Positions 36,671-48,637 of a DNA stretch of 64,000 nt are shown piece by piece. How positions within the stretch are numbered: position 1 is the first letter of the stretch; every line of letters starts with the position of its first letter. Origin of the DNA: Limnanthes douglasii subsp. nivea (taxonomy: Eukaryota; Streptophyta; Magnoliopsida; Brassicales; Limnanthaceae); NCBI GenBank assembly GCA_036936605.1, contig JAUPFV010000003.1:82754273-82818272 (forward strand). Reading direction: 5' to 3'. The position numbers were made by a program, and so were the translations under genes. Below the pieces are notes generated by a model. It did not search any database. It was not told the origin of the DNA and saw nothing but the letters and a program-made list of their open reading frames with translations.

Positions 36671-38070
36671 TGATCAGAAGGCAGCCTCTGGGCTCTTTTG
36701 AGCTTCATGATTTTAGATGAAACTGGTCCCTTAGAGCTCCAGATCTTAGAAACCTTCTTAGGCTTCTGACTATCGTGTCTTCTAACCTTTTCTTTATCAA
36801 TCTTATCCCTAATAGGAGATGAAACCAAACTACCATCATGCTTTGGGGATGAATGAACATCATTACTCAGGACTTCAAACATATTCTTTCTTTCTAAGGT
36901 CTTCAAAGCATCAATCACATCTTCCTCATTAACAGGTAACCCACTGTTCTCACCATTAACATCTTTCTTAAGAGTAAAGTTATCAGATTCCATATCAAAC
37001 GAATCAGCAGTCTTATCTACAACTATAGATTTTAACATACGAGTATTAATGTTCCCATTACCAGCCTCAGATAGAGCCACCTGATCCACATTAGGATTCT
37101 GAATACTCACAACATCCTTGTGAGAACAAGACAGATGATCAGAAACATCTCTATCCTGAGCATTCTTTACCAACTTATCAGCAAGAATCAACTTCTTGCA
37201 ATTGTCATTCGAGTGCCCAATGTGAGCACAATGACTACAACACATTGGAATATTGTCATAAACCAGATTGATCCAGTAACCTTTAGAAACTCCAAACTTT
37301 AATTGAATCTTACTAATCAAAGGCTTATACACATCAACTTCAACCCATAGCCTACAACAATTCTGTCTTGCTCGATTCACAGAAGGAACCCACACCTTCA
37401 ATGGAGTTCCTAACACTTTACCAACTTCAGTAATCGTGGATTTATTGAACAACAACTCAGGTAACCCAGGAAGTAAAATCCAAACCGGAGTGAAAGGGCA
37501 CTCAAGATTAGGATCAAACTCAGGCGTCCACTTTAACAATCTCATGGTCTTGTTTCCCAGAACCCACACATTTCTTGACCATAGTCTCATGAAATCAACA
37601 AACTCGTTAAACTCAATGAAAATGTGCCTATAGTCCCAGACTGAGACACTGTATCTACCAACAAAATTAAACTTCGACAGAAATTTCCTAAAAGACTCCA
37701 TCGGAGGCTTTCCAGAAGCAAATTTGGCAACAAGAGTATGCTTAGAAATTCTTAACAACCTGTCTTTATCTTCAGCGTCAAACATTATAACAGGGTACTC
37801 TTCTTGAAGTGAAACTGTAACATTCGAATGTTCAAAATCAATGCTGTTCTCTTTCAAAGTATCTGCATAAGAAGAACCCTTCTTGATTGCCTCATTCCGT
37901 TCTTTATCACCATCTTTATCTCCTTCCTCAAATACAGGAATCGAAATAAACTTACAATTATCATTCATAACCCCTGTTTCCTTCGAACTCTGTTTCCCAT
38001 TTCGAACTTGATCATCTTTCCTCAGCAAAGGAAATTCAACAGTTGAACCAATCATAAGATCAGCATCCAT
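36667..38070 (-). CDS. LINE ORF1 (DUF4283 plus CCHC zinc knuckle)
   Basis: The ATG at 38070 opens a 467-codon frame. Residues about 110-240 look like the plant DUF4283 domain (FRKFLSKFNFVGRYSVSVWD, WTPEFDPNLECPFTPVWI). A zinc knuckle CCSHCAHIGHSNDNC follows at about residue 280, then a charged, Lys-rich C-terminus ending RLPSDQ. ORF1 proteins bind the LINE RNA and form the ribonucleoprotein. The stop codon TGA overlaps the ORF2 start in the string ATGA (36670-36667), which suggests coupled re-initiation. It looks undamaged. Confidence 0.9.
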   Translation of the reverse strand: MDADLMIGSTVEFPLLRKDDQVRNGKQSSKETGVMNDNCKFISIPVFEEGDKDGDKERNEAIKKGSSYADTLKENSIDFEHSNVTVSLQEEYPVIMFDAEDKDRLLRISKHTLVAKFASGKPPMESFRKFLSKFNFVGRYSVSVWDYRHIFIEFNEFVDFMRLWSRNVWVLGNKTMRLLKWTPEFDPNLECPFTPVWILLPGLPELLFNKSTITEVGKVLGTPLKVWVPSVNRARQNCCRLWVEVDVYKPLISKIQLKFGVSKGYWINLVYDNIPMCCSHCAHIGHSNDNCKKLILADKLVKNAQDRDVSDHLSCSHKDVVSIQNPNVDQVALSEAGNGNINTRMLKSIVVDKTADSFDMESDNFTLKKDVNGENSGLPVNEEDVIDALKTLERKNMFEVLSNDVHSSPKHDGSLVSSPIRDKIDKEKVRRHDSQKPKKVSKIWSSKGPVSSKIMKLKRAQRLPSDQ

Positions 38071-38197
38071 GATCAAAGCTCAAAATCTAGATCAGGAATC
38101 AATCAAAGAGAAGGAATTTGATTAACCGAAGAAACTCTGTTCTTGGAGGAGAACCATATTTTGGTTCTCAAAGTTAATTAATCCAATAACAGCCCTC

Positions 38198-38216
38198 TAA
38201 GTTTAAAATTAATATT
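38198..38216. repeat. LINE target-site duplication, right copy
   Basis: TAAGTTTAAAATTAATATT, identical to 32372-32390. Confidence 0.95.
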
Positions 38217-38619
38217 ATTTTGATAAATATAGATTTTATAATAAATAGAATTAAAATTTTATAAACTTATCCACAAAATTTTTTGAGGTTTTTATGATAA
38301 ACTATTTATAAACATCCTATAAATTATTATTTTAGGGATTTATATCAATTGGAGTACAAAATATTTACAATTTTTCAATAAATCCAGCGTCAAATAGATT
38401 TTACCTATATCTAACAAAATATGATTTTATTTACCCATTAGTCCAAAATATAATTTTAAATACAATTTTACCCTTAATAAATTTGACAAAGTGATTTCAA
38501 AATTAGGTCAGAGACCTCACCCCTTTTATATTTAGGACTGTAATTGTTTTGTTTTAGGATAAATGAATCTTTTTCTTAAATTGGATGGATCTATGTGTAA
38601 AATGGATCTTTTATGGTAT
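38217..38619. other. AT-rich spacer
   Basis: I see nothing coding between the LINE target duplication and the older LINE fragment. Confidence 0.5.
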
Positions 38620-38736
38620 GACTTGGTAAATATAAACACTTATAACTTATAAGACACATTTGGTAAGTCTCCCTAAATTTTATAGAAGGTACATTCTGGG
38701 TAAATGTTATTTATGATAAACATCTAACTATTGCAG
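38620..38736 (+). pseudogene. older LINE ORF1 fragment, part 1
   Basis: The frame reads EGTFWVNVIYDKHLT up to about 38730, matching GYWINLVYDNIP before the zinc knuckle of the LINE at 32391. Coding sequence resumes at 40363 after a 1.6-kb insertion. The left limit is uncertain. Confidence 0.65.
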
Positions 38737-40362
38737 CTAAAAACTCTGTCAAGCAACTGATGTTTGATCTCTGTTGCATTCATGCCACTAAGTTTCCTTC
38801 GTCCCCAAAACGAGTCATTGATGTTTCAAATCGTTGCATTCTTGCCACGGGCGCGTGGAAATTAACAGGAGACTAACACGTGTCACCCAATGTACTCATT
38901 CTTATTTCAAATACGGTCATCTATTAAATCCAACCCAAAATACCCTTTTTCATTTGTTTTTATTTTTTATCTTTTACTTTTAACTTTTAACTTTTAAACT
39001 TAACTTATTTATTTTTAATATAGATTAACATAACCATTTATATTTTAATCGGCCTCATTTATGAATAAACCTAACCGATTTAGGCCAGTTATATTTTCAA
39101 CAACTCCATCAGATTAAATATTCTTTCAGTCGTAAGCATTTAGTCGTTCTCTATCTTCAACTTTTTAATTTTTTAATATTTTCTCAGCACCCAAACAGAT
39201 TCATACTCTTAAATTTTTTCACCTCCCATATTATTAACCCAAACACTTGTGTATCGATTCTCGGTTTATATACATAGACAACGCAAAAATAAAACAGAAA
39301 GAAACAAATCTAAAAGGAATTAAGGCAAAAAAACAAAAATCACAAACTAGTGTTATGGCGAATACAAGCTCCCTCTTCTCTATTTCATAACTTTCAAAGA
39401 TTTTTTTATAAATTAAATTTGTAATTATTTATAATTATTAAACAGTAAAGCAAATTTAATACTCTACCCACCACCAGACCACTAACCCCAAAAACACATG
39501 CTTTTTTTCTCATCATCACTTCCACCACCTCCTTCAATCCAAAACCAGCTTTCTTTATAGATCTTCTTCTTCCTTATTCAGCCTCTTACTTTTACATAAA
39601 AACCTAAACAAAATCTAGAATCAAAATACAAACACGATTATACTCAAAGATTTCTACCACGTAATGACCAACATGGTTCTACTTCATATGGCGATGACTT
39701 TAGCATACGGGTTAGTAAAATGGGGAAGATCTTTACTCCGGGCCAATGTTCCGGTATTAACCATTTCGTTGCTCTATTCGTTGTTCCTCTTTTTGTCTTT
39801 CCATTCAATAAACAAAGATTTTTATGTTGACTGGTGCGCATAAGGTGTTTGGGTTAATAATTTGGAAGGTGAAAAAAACTAGGCGTTGGAATCTGTTTGG
39901 TTGCTGAGAAAACATGGAAAATTAAAAGGTTGAAGATAGAGAGTGAATATGGTGGAGTAGTTGAAAATATAACTAGGTTAAATGGATCAGATTTATTAAT
40001 AAATGGGAACGGTTAAAATATAAACAGACCGATTAATTTATATTAAAAATATATAAGTTAAAGTAAAAAACTAAAGTTCAAGTTAAAGTTTAAGTTTGAG
40101 TTAAAAGTTAAAAATAAAAGGTACAAGGTAAAAGATATAAACTAATAAAAAAGGTATTTAGGGTGGGATTTAATAGGTGACCGTATTTCAAACAAGAATG
40201 AGTATATTACGGTGACATGTGCCACCTTCGTGTTAATTTGCGTGCACCAGTGGCAAGAATGCAACGATTTGAAACATCAGTGACTCGTTTTGGCGACGAA
40301 GGAAGCTTATTGGCACGAATGCAACATATGTCAAACACCAATGACTTGACACGGTTTTTAGC
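38737..40362. mobile_element. long-TIR element (non-autonomous, MULE-like) inserted in a LINE
   Basis: Left end CTAAAAACTCTGTCAAG and right end CTTGACACGGTTTTTAG are inverted copies. The inverted similarity extends inward about 550-620 bp on each side (for example TTTCAAATCGTTGCATTCTT on the left and its complement near 40258). Flanking 9-mers are CTATTGCAG (38728-38736) and CTATTGTAG (40363-40371), 8 of 9 identical. The 9-bp target duplication and long TIRs suit a Mutator-like element. It has no transposase ORF. The insertion point is inside the LINE ORF1 zinc-knuckle codons. Confidence 0.8.
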
Positions 40363-41520
40363 CTATTGTAGTGTTTGTTCTCGTATTGGACATTCTATAA
40401 CAGAATGCAAGAAAAGGCCAAATACCCAAACCAAATCTTCTCAAAATCAGTTATCCTCTCAAATTAACATTCAGAATGGAAGAGATTGAAAAAATGAAAT
40501 CCATTGTTGTTAACAATGATGATATTAGAACTCAGAATCAAACTGGGTAATTTCAACTCTGCAATTGAAAGTCTTTAAGAACCCTTTTCAAGTTTAAATG
40601 AACCCATCATTATGGTCAATGATTCCAAAATAATCGAGGTTTTGCATGAAATTGAAAGAAGATCCTTGTTTGAAGACCATCACGCTCATGCTATATCATT
40701 TTCCCCAACTAAAAAACTGTTTGTAGTCTCTCTAAATCACCTATAAACAGAGAGAATGAACATGAAAAAGAATTCAAGAAGGTAAAACTGAAGAAAAACA
40801 TAAAACTGAAAAACTGGAATTCAATGGTCCATTTCTCATCAAAACTAATCAAGCTCAACAGAGCTGTTAAACCTCTTATTCCATTAAATAACTATTTCTA
40901 TATTGAGCTGGAATGTGAGAGGGTTAGGGAATAAGGAAACAATTAGGAGACTCTAATCTTTATGCAATTCTTCCGAACCCAGTTTAGTAGAAATTCAAGA
41001 GCCTGTGATTCATGTTAACAACTTACAAAGGATCTCTAAAAAACTAAAATTCAATTGTTCTCCTGCAAACGTTAGCAACAATATTTGGATCATATGGCAT
41101 CAAGACTTCAAAGTGGAGATTTTGGTGAATGAAGATCAGATTCTACATTTAAATATTCATTACCCTTATCTTAATAAAGACTTTAGAGCTTTAGTTATTT
41201 ACGCTAAATGCAAAAGAGAGCTCAGAAGATCTCTTCGAGATACTTTAAGGTCTATCGAAGATCCATCAATTGAATGGATCATATTTGGTGATTTCAATGC
41301 TACTACAAACTTCAATGAGAAGCTCTCTTGTACCTCTACTTTCCCTAGAAGCACTGAAGATTTTAACAATGCCATTATGGAGTGTAACCTCCTAAATGTT
41401 GGTTTATCTGGTTCAAGATACAGTTGGTCAAATGGAAGGAAATGGAAACGTTTAGATGGAGTGCTCTACAACATACCCTGGTTCAAGATACAGGGATTAA
41501 GGTTTGAAGGATTTTGATTC
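40363..41520 (+). pseudogene. older LINE fragment, part 2: ORF1 zinc knuckle and ORF2 endonuclease
   Basis: It resumes at YCSVCSRIGHSITECKK, the CCHC knuckle. Decayed ORF1 tail follows, then ORF2 from about 40900: ILSWNVRGLGNKETIRRL, a stop, QEPVIHVNN, and an open stretch 41005-41517 with IIFGDFNATTNFNEKLSC and the YSWSNGRKWKRLDGVLYN block. Here the endonuclease GDFN Asp is intact. The match ends near 41510, so RT and the 3' half are gone; loss of the 3' half is unusual for LINEs and implies later rearrangement. Confidence 0.8.
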
Positions 41521-42469
41521 CCATAAGAATTTTGGCCAGGACTGAAGGAGCCTTATAGAGTGGTATGACTTGAAAGTTTTTGTGAGCTATATATTACGCC
41601 TGTCGCTCGATGTTCACCAGTTATTTCAATGATTTTAAAGTAATCGTAAAGATAAAAAATGGGATTTTTACTTGGTTTTGGTTATTTTCATAAACTAAAA
41701 TAAAGAAAGATCTTCAAATTAGGCTACAGAAAGATGAAGATGAATCAGATAAGTTGATTTTTCATATGAAGGTTGATTGGATCAGATTGGATCAGATATC
41801 TTTTAACATGCATTGCAGTAATTCAAGTTTTATCTGAAGGGGCTATTCGGACAGGGTAGACAAATAAGCAGTAACCTAAGAGAACCAATGACTCAGCTAT
41901 GTGCATAGTACCTTGAATTATGGGCTTGGGGGCTCATAAAATATGTCCAAAGGGAAGGGCCGACCCAAATGACCCATGGACTTTAAAAATGGTACAAAAA
42001 CCTCAACAAACGACATTAAATAGGTTAGACTTTTTCTAAAACATTAAATACAAGCATACAAATCCTTTCTCTCACTCCTCTCTACTAAATACTTAATATC
42101 AACCAGCTGAAAGATCTTCTACTTTTACCTATAAATCAGATTTTTCTATCACTAAAGATGGTAATGGAGTGAAATTTTCAGGCTGCTTTCTATTTCTATC
42201 ACTAGGATTTTTATGAGATGAAAAAATGGGTGTAGAGGTAATATTTATAGAAGAATTAGTGAAGAAGAATTTGGGAAGAGAATGTGAAAGGTTGGCAACT
42301 GCTATAGGTTAAAATAGGAATCGGCGAACGGTTTCCTACTCTAAAATAAAGTGATAGGTGTAAGTTGTCAAAGTTAATAGCTCGTTGCATGCGTAATAGG
42401 GTTACTCTATGATTTTCTAATTTTCGCTAGAGAAATGTTTGGAAAGGCCACGTGTAAATTTGAAGCGAA
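41521..42469. other. no supported gene; possible gypsy internal remnant
   Basis: Non-coding to my eye. It may be the 3' untranslated region of the gypsy whose LTR lies at 42782, but I found no protein match. Confidence 0.4.
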
Positions 42470-42720
42470 CTTAGAAATATTGTATAAAGATTCAAGGTTG
42501 CCTCAAGTATAGTGAGGAGCAGTTTTGATTCGAGGAGACCTAAAGTATAATGATTAGTATTTTTAATTTGAGACGACCTCCAGAATATTGATGAGCACTT
42601 TTGATTCAAGGTGGTCGCAATCATAGTGATGATTAGTTCTAATTTGAAGTGGTTTAAAGTATAATGATGGGAAGTTTTGATTCAAAGCAACTTAAAGTAT
42701 GATGATTGTTAGTTTTGGTC
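42470..42720 (+). repeat. degenerate tandem repeat, unit about 45-50 bp
   Basis: About five copies contain variants of AAAGTATAATGATTAG followed by TTTTGATTCAAGG. They lie just upstream of a polypurine tract and LTR, the same place where gypsy elements 2 and 3 carry tandem repeats of other sequence. Confidence 0.65.
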
Positions 42721-42781
42721 TCATGCATCCCAATAAATTTTTAGTCCTTATTCTACATTCTTCATAAGAACTAAGGGCTAC

Positions 42782-43129
42782 TGATAAGGATATAAACTAT
42801 TAGGGACCTAAAACAATTAGAGTAAAAAGTTAAAATAAAGAGATTTATAAAGTTATTAGGACGAAATTGATATTAAATATAAATATAAAGGGTTAAAGTG
42901 CAATTTACCCAACTATGTAACTAATTCGGTTATAGCGTCCGATTATCCAATAAATAGGACAGAAGGTTATAAAATAAAGGGGCATACATTCATTCTTAAA
43001 ACTGATTTATTAATTATTCCTCTCTTGAAAACTTAACCATCTCTTTTCTCTCTCTAGAGTATTTGATTCTTGTACGGAAAATCTAGCACTTAAGAGACAC
43101 TATATTTTACTAGTCTTGTGTCCTTATCA
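42782..43129 (+). repeat. gypsy LTR (3' LTR of a mostly lost plus-strand Tat-like element)
   Basis: It starts TGATAAGG and ends CCTTATCA, an 8-bp perfect terminal inversion. AACTAAGGGCTAC before it resembles the polypurine tract of gypsy element 2, whose LTR also starts TGATAAGG. The LTR is 348 bp. No coding sequence of the element is left upstream. Confidence 0.75.
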
Positions 43130-43379
43130 TTGTCAAGTATATCAAATCCAAATCTTAGCTTATTAAAATAGCTAATTTTCATGCTCAAATATGTAGCTCT
43201 TTTCCTCTTGCATACATATGCAGTTTTTCAAAAAACTTATTAAGTAGATAATATTCTACCTCCAAAACTTGCAGGTCTAAACACATACCTTGGGATGATA
43301 CTATAAATGTGTTCTAATCTCTAGATGTTAAATTTTCCATGTCGAATTTAACACCTAATGCCATATTAGATGTGAATTT
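43130..43379. other. unassigned stretch downstream of the LTR
   Basis: I see no coding sequence. It may include the 3' end of copia 3. Confidence 0.35.
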
Positions 43380-46300
43380 GGTATAACAACATGAGAGATT
43401 TCAATGAAATTTAATCTCATCCGAATAGCCGATTCGTGCACAAGTCTCTACTTAACCGTATGGTTGAATGATTGGCTAAATTATATTGAGCTCTCACAAA
43501 CTCTAATGAAATAACATCATGTGTAATGCGCTCACGAATCATGTCTAACACCTAAGTTTCTAGACCTGCCTTTGTAAAGTTGTCAATAAAAATTGGTCAA
43601 AACATCTTCACTATCAAATCTGATAGATATAGGTGATATCAGTTTGGGCCACAACAAAATTTCATACATTAAATTTATTAGCCACTCAGCTTCTTTACTA
43701 GTTGCTGCTAATATCCCAAACTCTGATTTCTTTGTTGAATAAGTAATACAAAAAAAAATTAGATGCCCAAGAGATAGCACCTCTCCCAAGTAGAAATTTG
43801 CATCCACTTATGGAGGAGTGATCTTCTACATTGAAACGCATATGAATATCCTTCAAGTACAGAAGGAAATCCAATATAGGTCAAACCATAATCTATGATT
43901 CCTTTCGAATACTTGAATACTCGATGTAAAGCCAATTACGTGAACTATGATTTTTAATATACCTACTAAGATTTCTAACAGCAAATCCAATATACGGCCT
44001 AGTGCTAGTCATGGCGTACATAATACACTCAATGGCTATTGAGAATTTAAGTTGAGATACAGCTACATATTTGATAAGTAGAAACTTAAGACTATATTTC
44101 TATATGTGAGCTTACCGAAGAACAATCTTTATATTTAAATTTATTCTATATCTTCTCAATATAGTGATTTGATGAATCGATATACTATTGTTCTTCTTCT
44201 TGATTCTTATGCCAAGAGTCATTTCAGCTTCCCTCAAATCATTCATCTCAAAATTAGATGATAAGAATTTCTTTGTTTCTTCAAACCTGATTTTTGTCAG
44301 TACCAAAGATCAACATATCATCAACATGTAGACAAATCATAATGTATCTACCACAATTATCAATTTTTCTATATAGACATTTGTCTGTTTGATTAAGAAT
44401 ACATCCATTAGACAAAATCACATTATCAAACTTTTAATACCAATCTTTTGGTGCTTGTTTCAAACCATACAAATATTTTTCAACTTGTACACCTTGTTTT
44501 CACAACCAGGCATGACAAACCCCCGGTTGTTTCATATAAATATCCTCATCCAACCCATTCAAGAATACATTTTTCATATGCAAGTGCAATCAACAATGTA
44601 ATAGTGGAAATCCTAGCAATCGGAGCATAAGTATTAAAGAAGTCAATTCATTATTTTTGTCTAAAACCCTGGATAACCAATCTAGTTTTATACCTTTCAA
44701 TAATACCATCTATTTTTATTTTTCATTTAAAAATCCATGTATTTCCCAAAAAAATTGCAACCAAGAGGTAAATCAGTCAATTCTCATGTATTATTATGCA
44801 TGATAGACTTTATCTTATCTTAGATAGCTTCTTTTCAGAATGCAGTATCTCTTGATTCTATAACATCACTAAAAGTCCTTGAATCATCTTTAATAATAAA
44901 ACAATATTGATATTGATAGTCAATCTTATCTCTAAACTCTTCAACTAAATACATTTAAAAATTGGATCTGAACGACTTAGATTTTCTATTTTTAGTACTT
45001 CTTCTTGGTTCGGAAGGTTCATGTACATAAACAGTACCACCTAATATATTTTCAGTTTGAATTGAGTTCTGATTCAAAAAGTTTTGAATCACGTCTTTAG
45101 GTACAGGTTTACAAGTAAATCTTTATTCCCCAAATATTGCATTTCTTGACTCTATAACCTTGTTCACTGACACATAGTCATTAGATTCTAACATATAGAA
45201 CCAATACGCAATGGAATGCTAAGCATACCCAATGAAGATACAATCTATACCTCTCCTCTCCAAGTTTTTCTTTTTGGGTTCAGTGAGCTTTACAACTGCT
45301 TTACAACCCCAGAATCTCAGATAACTCAGTATTAGAGACTTAATAAACCAAAGCTCATATGGGGTCATCTTATTATTTTTAGTATGAATTCGATTCAGTA
45401 AATAATAGGCTGTTAACATAGACTCACCCCAAAATCATTCACTCAAACCCGAATAGGACAACATGGAATTAACCATTTCTTTCAAAGTTCTATTCTTCCT
45501 CTCCATTATACTATTTTGTTGTGGTGTATGAGAAGTCATAGTTTGATGAATTATATCAGTAGACTGAAAATATATCGGATCATAATATTCACCTCTTCTA
45601 TCTGTATGTAGATTTTTAATCAAATCATTCTTATGTAGCTCTACTTCTTCCTTATATATTCTAAATTTTTCAAGATCTTCATTATTAGCATGCAACAAAT
45701 AAATGTAGCAATACCTAGATGCATCATCAATAAAAGTAATAACATACTTTTTATTTCCTAACGAAGGTGTATCATGGAAATCACATTTGTCACTATGTAC
45801 TAGTTCCAACATTTTAAAAACTCGGTTAACATATTGAAAGGTTTTCTAGTTATCTTATTTTACATATCAGTCTAACATTTTTCATTATTTGTATCAACGG
45901 GAGGAATAAAGCTCATTTTCTATATGTCTTTTATTCTTCTAAAATGAACATGTTCTAGTCTAGCATGCCATAATTTTGTTTTATTCAAATTTTTACACAT
46001 ACTAGAAGAAGCCATACAAACAAAATCATAGTGGAACGAAACATTAATATTTAAAATAGACATACCACGACATAAATATCCAATTTCTATAAAATACACC
46101 ATATTTTGACAAAATATACTTACCACGTTCGTGCACTTGTTTAAAACCACAATTTTTCTAAACAACAATAGAAAAGAGTTCTTTCGGATCCTAGGAACAT
46201 ACAATACATTTTTTAATAATATGTATTTTCCAAAAGTAAGAAATAACTTATGATTTCGTAGTCCTTTAATTGGTTCGGTTGTAACATTTTCCATCTTAAG

Positions 46301-47420
46301 TGAAGATACATCTTCAATAATTTGAAAATTACCTTAACCATCGAAGATCCTTACATACAGGACTTGTTGCTCCTGAATCAACACACCATGCAACATATTC
46401 ATTCTGAATATAAAATGCCTATGATATTCAAGATATATAATTCTTATGAGAATTCAAATTCTGAAATAAAATCTGACCTTGTTACTTTTCATGATCCTTA
46501 GATCCACTTGGACCAGCATTGTTTTCAATTGGACCAGCATTGTTCACACTTGGACCATCATTGTTTTTGCCTTTTCCAACTTGAAAATTCCTCCTAAAGT
46601 GACCAGGTTTGCCACATTTCTAACTTGTCATTTTAGGAATTTTATTGGAATAATTGTTGTTTGTGTTGTTGCCCTTAAACGTTCGTTTATTCCCCTTATT
46701 TATATTTGCATTCTTAAAGAATCCGATATTTTCAGCCATATTTACAAATAGGATTTGTACTTGGTTTTTACCATTAAGACTACTGATTTCATCTTGATCC
46801 CTTAGAGACTATTCAATCTTATAATGAATACCAAGTTCTACTAAGTCATTTCTTTCTTGTTGTGTTTCAAAGTGTATTTAAATCCTTCTATGAATGAGGA
46901 AATTTATCAATAAAAGAAGACATTAAAATACATTAACCCATTTTCATATTGTGTTGAACGAATTAACCTAGAATTCTTAACCATTCATTGTACTGTTCCA
47001 TAACAGGTCGAAATCAACCATTTTATAATTAATGAAATTACTGACCATGAACTTTCGATTTGAAGCATCTTCTGCCATATATTTTCATTCAATAGAATCC
47101 TATAATGTTTTTGCAGATTCAACATTTTGGTATATATCAAATAGAGTATCAGACATACCATTTAATATGTGGTCGGACAAATATAATCATCATTCTCCCA
47201 TCGGATGTGCCTCTTTGTTAGTTCCAGTGTTTCATTCTCAATTATCTTCGGGCATGGGGGTACTCAGGACATGAACAATCTTGAGGGTAGTCAACAACAA
47301 ATATATATTTTTCTGCCATCATCTGAAATTGTGTCCTTCAAACTTGTCTAGTTTAGCGAAGTTACTTATAAAAGGATTAACGCTGGGTTTGAGACCGGTC
47401 CAGCCTTCTAGAGGAGTCCT
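43380..47420 (-). pseudogene. Ty1/copia element remnant: gag, protease, integrase, RT, RNase H (copia 3)
   Basis: Minus-strand order starts with gag at about 47420 (FAKLDKFEGHNFR, LLTTLKIVHVLSTPMPE). A zinc-knuckle remnant KCGKPGHFRRNF lies near 46620. The GAG-pre-integrase region is near 46290-45920 (LWHARLEHVHFRRIKDI). Integrase is 45812-45219 (VHSDKCD, HTDRRGEY, QNSIMERKNRTLKEM). RT debris includes a CLHVDDMLIFG-like box near 44310. RNase H ends near 43410. Many stops and shifts. No LTRs were identified. Confidence 0.85.
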
Positions 47421-47429
47421 TTATTTTAC

Positions 47430-48160
47430 TAATCTGTTCAATATGTGATTGGTCCAAATCGCAGCTTATGCCCAAAAACGTTTAGGCATCCCCCTCTCCA
47501 TAAGCAAGCACTTTACTATATTCATGATGGTTATGTTTTTGCTTTCAACCACTTATTTTGTTGGGATATGAGCGCGGAAATGAATTGTTTATTGATTTTA
47601 TTAGATGCACAAAAATCATTGAATTACTTTGAGAAAAACTCACTTCCCCGGTCACTTCTAAAAGAACTTATTCTCACTTTTGCTTTATTTTCAACCATCA
47701 GTCTAAAACGCTTAAAGAATGAGAATACTTCACTCTTCAAAGACAGAAGATAAATCCAAGTTTTTCGACTGAAATCGTTAATAAAACTGAGTATATACCT
47801 TTTTCTGTCTGTATTAGGTTGTATAAGTCCGCACAAGTTAGCGTGTATAAGGTGCAATTTTTTGTTGCTCTTCAATTTGTTTGATTTGGAAACTTCTTTC
47901 CATGTTTCTTGCATTTAGAACAAACTTCACATACCTAATTAATCTGTTCTATTTGAGGGAGCCCTATCGTAATCTTCTTCTTTAATAGGTTTTCCAGACT
48001 TTGTTGATTTGGATGACTAAATATTTTATGCCACATGTTTCGCTCTTAATGTGATACTTAAAAGCATAACATCTTTGTTGTGCCCACTAAAATAGTAAAC
48101 ATTTGGTTTAGTCTCATAGTGGTGTGTATGATCTAACCCCATTCATCATGAAACAACTTG
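47430..48160 (-). pseudogene. second copia fragment: pre-integrase and integrase (copia 4)
   Basis: The pre-integrase block is at about 48045-47930 (MWHKIFSHPNQQSL, CEVCSKCKKHGKK). Integrase continues to about 47440 with IHANLCG, FINDFSRKTWIYLL, SFRSDRGSEFFSK and decayed QQN/ER motifs. It belongs to a different copia type than copia 3 and abuts the gag start of copia 3 near 47425. Confidence 0.8.
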
Positions 48161-48628
48161 CTGATAAGGGGAGAAAATATTGGGAAGGAGAAGCAAAATT
48201 AGTTAAATAAAAGAGTTAGTTAATTGTAATAAAACATTGAGTATAAACCCAACAAATATGTAATCGTGAGGAGGTGTTATGTAATAACTAATACTCATGG
48301 TTATGTTTAGTAAATGTTTTTATAAAAAAGGATTTTTAAACGGACTTTTAACAAGACAACCGCATATCTGAAAACCCTCATAAGTCCGGCTATAAAAATT
48401 GGTAGCCTGTTTAGGCATAAAAATTGGTGGGTAAAAAAAAACCGCTCGACCAATTTGGACTAAAAGTATTAAATGTTTGCTAATTAAATCTGAATAGGGT
48501 TATAATATTTTAGATAAAACTTAGCTTGAAAATATTTATAAAAAAATCGAAAATAACATAAAAGTTGATAGACATGATTATAATTATGTCGAGCAAATCT
48601 TACCTGGCTAAAGTTAATATACTCGAGC
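48161..48628. other. spacer between copia 4 and the first MULE
   Basis: Nothing coding recognised. Reading across both MULE insertions, this sequence joins 50219-50261 and continues at 55355. Confidence 0.4.
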
Positions 48629-48637
48629 CCCAATATA
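48629..48637. repeat. target-site duplication of MULE A, left
   Basis: CCCAATATA, identical to 50210-50218. Confidence 0.9.

Larger units (their letters stand above)
32391..38197 (-). mobile_element. nearly intact L1-type plant LINE
   Basis: The element is 5.8 kb, minus strand, flanked by a perfect 19-bp duplication TAAGTTTAAAATTAATATT (32372-32390 and 38198-38216). It has a 127-bp 5' leader, ORF1, ORF2 and a short 3' end finishing in TTTAAAAA on the minus strand. Perfect flanking repeats and only one nonsense codon point to a recent insertion. Confidence 0.95.
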
